Origin: Patescibacteria group bacterium
Lineage (GTDB): Bacteria; Patescibacteriota; Minisyncoccia; Minisyncoccales; DG-74-1
Direction of reading: 5' to 3'
Assembly (NCBI GenBank): GCA_030016465.1
Contig: JASEJL010000008.1
Span: 1-24,224, forward strand
Length of the DNA stretch: 24,224 nt
Below are positions 21,049 to 24,224 of this stretch, piece after piece. The notes beneath the pieces are model-generated. The model did no database searches and had not been told where the DNA came from. It saw only the letters and a program-made list of their open reading frames with translations. Position numbers and translations under genes: made by a program. Position 1 is the first letter of the stretch. Each line of letters starts with the position of its first letter.

Positions 21049-23949
21049 TTAGAGAATCTTACCCGAGAAAACTTCTCTCAAATATTTACCGGTATAGGAC
21101 TTGCGATTTTTAGCTATTTCACCAGGAGTGCCTTCAGCTACAATATAGCCACCTTTATCTCCTCCTTCAGGGCCAAGATCTATCACATAATCTGCGTTAC
21201 GGATGATTGAAAGATTATGCTCGGTAAGAAGAACAGTATTTCCTTTATCAACCAAACCTCTTAAAACAAAAATTAATTTTTTAATATCGTCTAAATGAAG
21301 ACCAGTGGTTGGTTCATCTAAAATGTATAAAGTTTTGCCAGTTCCTTTTTTTGAAAGCTCGGTGGCTAATTTTACTCTCTGGGCTTCTCCACCGGATAAA
21401 GAAGGTGCTGGTTGGCCAAGTTGAATGTAACCTAATCCAACATCATTTAAAGTTTTCAATTTTTGGAAAAGACCAGGAATATTTTTGAAAAAATTTAGGG
21501 CTTCCTCTACTGTCATTTCTAAAACTTCAGCAATATTTTTCCCTCGATACTCTACTACTAAGGTCTCCTGATTAAATCTTTTTCCTTTACATTCTGGACA
21601 TTGAATATAAACATCAGGTAAAAAATACATTTCAATTTTTTTCTGACCTTGTCCTTCGCAAGCCTCACATCTGCCGCCTTTGACATTAAAGGAAAAGCGG
21701 CCAGGTTGATAACCTCTAATTCTGGCTTCTTTGGTTTTGGAAAAAAGGTCTCTGATATAACTGAAGGCTCCAGTATAAGTAACTGGATTTGACCTAGGAG
21801 TTCTGCCAATTGGTGATTGATCGACTAAAGCTACTTTATTTAAATGTTCAGTGCCTAAAATTTCTTGATGTTTTCCAGGTTCTTCTTTTGATTTATAAAA
21901 TTTTTTCATCAAACTCCGAGCTAAAATATCATTCATTAAAGAACTTTTCCCAGAGCCAGAAACTCCGGTGATACACACAAGTTTTCCCAGAGGAATTTTC
22001 ACGTCAATGTTTTTAAGATTGTGTTCTTGGGCACCTTTGATAAAAATACAGGGGGTCGCCCCCTGTAAGTCTACAGGGGGCGACCCCCTGTAAACTTCCA
22101 CTTTTTTTCGTCCGGATAGGTAATCTCCGGTAAGAGTTTTTGACTTTAGCAATTCTTTTGGCGTCCCCTCAAAGGTTACTCGACCGCCATGCTTTCCGGC
22201 TCCTGGTCCAATATCGATTATCCAGTCGGCTCCTCGAAGAATAGTTTGAGGATCATGTTCACAAACCACTACTGTATTTCCTAAATCTCTTAATTTTTTT
22301 AGGGTCTCAATTAATTTTTCCTGATCCCTGGCATGAAGACCAACCGAAGGTTCATCTAAAATATATAAAACTCCAGTTAATTTTGAGCCAATCTGGGTAG
22401 CCAATCTTATTCTCTGCTCCTCGCCACCAGCTAAAGTAACTGCCTTTCTATCAATGGTTAAATAATCCAGACCAACATCAATAAGAAATTGCAAACGATT
22501 AATAATTTCTTTAATAATCGGCTGGGCAATTTTAAAGGAATTTTCCTTCAAGGAAATTCCTTCAAAAAATTCTTTGAGTTTATTAATCTCTATCTCGACC
22601 AGTTGGTCAATTGATTTGTTAGCTATCCTCACGGCCAAGGCCTCGGGTTTCAATCTTTTTCCTTTACATTTTTCGCATTTTTTTTCTACCATATATTGTT
22701 CAATCTCTTCTCTGGCATACTCTGATTCGGTTTCATGGAATCTTCTTTCTAACCAGGGAATGACGCCTTCAAAGCCGTTCCCACCGTATAAAATTAAATT
22801 AATTTTCTCTTTTGATAAATTTTTTACCGGAGTATATAAATCAATATTTTCTCTTTCGGCTAATTCCTCCAATTTCCACCAAAAAAATCCCTGGCGACCA
22901 ATTTTATGAGAAGCATGGGCCCAGGGAAAAATTGCTCCTTCGGCAATTGATAAATTGGGATTGGGAATGACCAATTTGGGATCAACTTCCAATTTTTCTC
23001 CCAGACCCTGGCAAGCCGGACAGGCTCCGTAAGGCGAATTAAAAGAAAAAAGTCGCGGTTCCAATTCTGGCAAAGAAATTCCACATTCCTCACAGGCAAA
23101 ATGTTCTGAGAAGACCAGGTCTTTAAACTTTTGACTTTTGACTTTTGACTTTTGACTTACTATGACAATACCTTTACCAAGTTTCAAAGCTGTTTCTAAT
23201 GAATCGACTAATCTCGATTTATCTAAATCTTTATCCAAAATCAGTCTATCTACCACTACTTCAATATTGTGTTTTTTATTTCTGTTCAAAGTTTTTCCCA
23301 GGGCTTCCTCAATTCGATAAATAATGCCATCAATCCTTATTCTGACAAACCCTCCTCTTTGAATTTCTTCCAAAATTCCTCTATGCTCTCCTTTTTTACC
23401 TCGAATTACCGGACCTAAAATAGTGATCTCTGTCTTTTTGGGCAACTTCAAAATTTGTTCAGTGATTTGATCTATGGTTTGCCGGGAAACTGGCTTTTGA
23501 CATTTGGGACAATAAGGAATACCAATTTTGGCAAATAAAAGACGGAGATAATCGTATATCTCCGTGATAGTGCCAACAGTAGAACGAGGATTATGAGTTG
23601 CCTTTCTCTGGTCAATAGAAATTGCCGGCGAAATTCCTTCAATCTTATCAACATCAGGTTTATCCATCACTCCCAGAAACTGACGGGCGTAAGCCGATAA
23701 TGACTCAACATACCTTCTCTGACCTTCGGCATAAAGAGTATCAAAAGCCAAAGACGATTTGCCAGAACCAGAAATACCAGTAATCACCACTATTTTATTT
23801 TTTGGAATATCCACATCTACATTTTTCAGATTGTGAACACGCGCTCCCCTTATTCTAATAAGGTTACTTGCCTCAGAGTGAACGCAGCGAAGCGTTCTAT
23901 TACTGAAGCGAACTCTGGCTCTTCGAATTTTAACCAAATTTTCAGCCAT
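21049..23949 (-). CDS. uvrA: UvrABC system protein A (excinuclease ATPase)
   Basis: DNA-damage sensor of nucleotide excision repair, a dimeric tandem ABC ATPase that loads UvrB. Walker A motifs are GISGSGKSS (58-66) and GVSGSGKSSLMND; signature and Walker B regions are LAGGEEQRIRLATQIG with LYILDEPSVGLH and LSGGEAQRVKLATELS with LYILDEPTTGLH. Zinc-finger Cys pairs are CEECG...CPACQG, CEKCKGKR and CEACEG...CPECKGKR. At 966 residues it is somewhat long because of in-frame extras: a palindrome-derived N-terminus with a near-duplicate RARV/GARV segment, a heptamer array (SQKSKVKSQK), and a 46-nt inverted repeat (VYRGSPPVDLQGATP) between the two ABC halves. The ATG at 23949 is used because no start codon exists closer to IRGARVHNLKNVDV. 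Confidence 0.95.
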   Translation of the reverse strand: MAENLVKIRRARVRFSNRTLRCVHSEASNLIRIRGARVHNLKNVDVDIPKNKIVVITGISGSGKSSLAFDTLYAEGQRRYVESLSAYARQFLGVMDKPDVDKIEGISPAISIDQRKATHNPRSTVGTITEIYDYLRLLFAKIGIPYCPKCQKPVSRQTIDQITEQILKLPKKTEITILGPVIRGKKGEHRGILEEIQRGGFVRIRIDGIIYRIEEALGKTLNRNKKHNIEVVVDRLILDKDLDKSRLVDSLETALKLGKGIVIVSQKSKVKSQKFKDLVFSEHFACEECGISLPELEPRLFSFNSPYGACPACQGLGEKLEVDPKLVIPNPNLSIAEGAIFPWAHASHKIGRQGFFWWKLEELAERENIDLYTPVKNLSKEKINLILYGGNGFEGVIPWLERRFHETESEYAREEIEQYMVEKKCEKCKGKRLKPEALAVRIANKSIDQLVEIEINKLKEFFEGISLKENSFKIAQPIIKEIINRLQFLIDVGLDYLTIDRKAVTLAGGEEQRIRLATQIGSKLTGVLYILDEPSVGLHARDQEKLIETLKKLRDLGNTVVVCEHDPQTILRGADWIIDIGPGAGKHGGRVTFEGTPKELLKSKTLTGDYLSGRKKVEVYRGSPPVDLQGATPCIFIKGAQEHNLKNIDVKIPLGKLVCITGVSGSGKSSLMNDILARSLMKKFYKSKEEPGKHQEILGTEHLNKVALVDQSPIGRTPRSNPVTYTGAFSYIRDLFSKTKEARIRGYQPGRFSFNVKGGRCEACEGQGQKKIEMYFLPDVYIQCPECKGKRFNQETLVVEYRGKNIAEVLEMTVEEALNFFKNIPGLFQKLKTLNDVGLGYIQLGQPAPSLSGGEAQRVKLATELSKKGTGKTLYILDEPTTGLHLDDIKKLIFVLRGLVDKGNTVLLTEHNLSIIRNADYVIDLGPEGGDKGGYIVAEGTPGEIAKNRKSYTGKYLREVFSGKIL
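22047..22092. repeat. Perfect 21-bp inverted repeat inside uvrA
   Basis: Arms 22047-22067 and 22072-22092 are exact reverse complements separated by AGTC. Each arm, of the form TACAGGGGG-(C/T)CG(A/C)-CCCCTGTA, is itself nearly palindromic. The DNA is GC-rich within an AT-rich gene and is translated in frame in the linker between the two ABC halves. Confidence 0.85.
23128..23158. repeat. Heptamer array (CTTTTGA)n inside uvrA
   Basis: Four exact copies of CTTTTGA (coding strand TCAAAAG) encode SQKSKVKSQKF in frame shortly before the CEECG zinc-finger pair. Confidence 0.92.
23874..23917. repeat. Small palindromic insertion in the uvrA N-terminus
   Basis: Outer arms CAGAGT/ACTCTG enclose a 6-bp hairpin GAACGC-AGCGAA-GCGTTC (23880-23897). 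It encodes the RFSNRTLRCVHSE stretch lying between two similar segments, NLVKIRRARV and NLIRIRGARV, only the second of which fits the conserved UvrA start. Confidence 0.6.
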
Positions 23950-23993
23950 ACCCGACAGGAGAAATTCGACTAAATTTCGTTTATTATCACCGG

Positions 23994-24061
23994 GTAGTAG
24001 AATTTTGACAGTTCGCCCTAGGCGAACTAATTTGGATGAAGTCCAGTCAAATTTTCACTAC
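23994..24061. repeat. About 68-nt palindromic three-stem element, copy 2, upstream of uvrA
   Basis: Arms GTAGTAGAATTTTGAC (23994-24009) and GTCAAATTTTCACTAC (24046-24061), extended outward by CCGG/CCGG, pair imperfectly. Inside are AGTTCGCC-CTA-GGCGAACT (24010-24028) and TGGA-TGAAG-TCCA. Arms, total length and three-stem layout match the copy at 4812-4880. A further right-arm-like sequence, GTCGAATTTCCACTACCGG, lies at 24084-24102, and an ACTGCT/AGCAGT hairpin sits between them. Confidence 0.75.
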
Positions 24062-24102
24062 CCGGATTACTGCTCCAGCAGTGGTCGAATTTCCACTACC
24101 GG

Positions 24103-24224
24103 CCATAATTTCTTATTATATTCCAAAATTCAAAAAAATTCAAGAGAAGCTATACGCGAAGGGTACATCGGTAACACTTTTATTATTTCAGAGGTTGTTT
24201 CTTTGGGCAAGATTTTGAATAAAA
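24103..24224. other. Right edge of the window: no gene, second IS-end-like repeat
   Basis: GTACATCGGTAACACTTTT (24163-24181) repeats the sequence at 20448-20466 in the same orientation, so another insertion element may begin here and continue past the window. The short open frames here resemble no protein I know. Confidence 0.45.

Noticed and set aside
24036..24218. A 60-residue open frame at the right edge
   Set aside because: It runs through the inverted-repeat region and the IS-end repeat; no protein-like features.

Overview
This is an AT-rich bacterial chromosome segment using the standard code (TGA is a true stop at several ATGA gene overlaps). The gene style suggests a Candidate Phyla Radiation / Patescibacteria genome, probably Parcubacteria-like. 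The evidence is compact overlapping genes, few strong Shine-Dalgarno sites, heptanucleotide arrays inside housekeeping genes, and a diversity-generating retroelement (DGR) whose target has a C-terminal GSRYS...W variable tail. The placement is inference, with moderate confidence.

Layout. (1) 1-5487, plus strand: leuS (5' end outside the window), nagB, iorA and iorB. (2) 5490-6746, minus strand: murA, with Asp where the catalytic Cys is usual. It is divergent from yvcK, a GlmU-like nucleotidyltransferase, a BadF-type sugar kinase and tsaC (6792-10776, plus). NagB, MurA, YvcK, the GlmU-like enzyme and the kinase form an amino-sugar and cell-wall group. (3) 10777-13122: a DGR island between the two t6A genes tsaC and tsaD. 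It holds an intact target gene with a variable repeat (VR), a template repeat (TR), an avd-like gene on the minus strand broken by frameshifts, and a reverse transcriptase broken by a stop, an internal deletion and two frameshifts. (4) 13147-17743, plus: tsaD, a purH split into two overlapping frames, glyA and folD. GlyA and FolD make the 10-formyl-THF used by PurH. (5) 17744-20430: terminator-like hairpins, tRNA-Ser(GGA) on minus, and groES-groEL on minus with a near-consensus promoter and a CIRCE-like operator. (6) 20448-24224: a decayed DDE transposase, uvrA (minus), and an inverted-repeat-rich region ending in a second copy of the IS-end sequence.

The most notable content is the fossil or trans-dependent DGR. 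Also notable are two kinds of small repeat that have entered genes: 7-bp arrays at nine places in five conserved genes, and short palindromic or three-stem elements of about 44-71 nt both between and inside genes (iorA/iorB spacer, upstream of uvrA, in-frame in tsaC and twice in uvrA). All alignments were made by eye; no database search was run.
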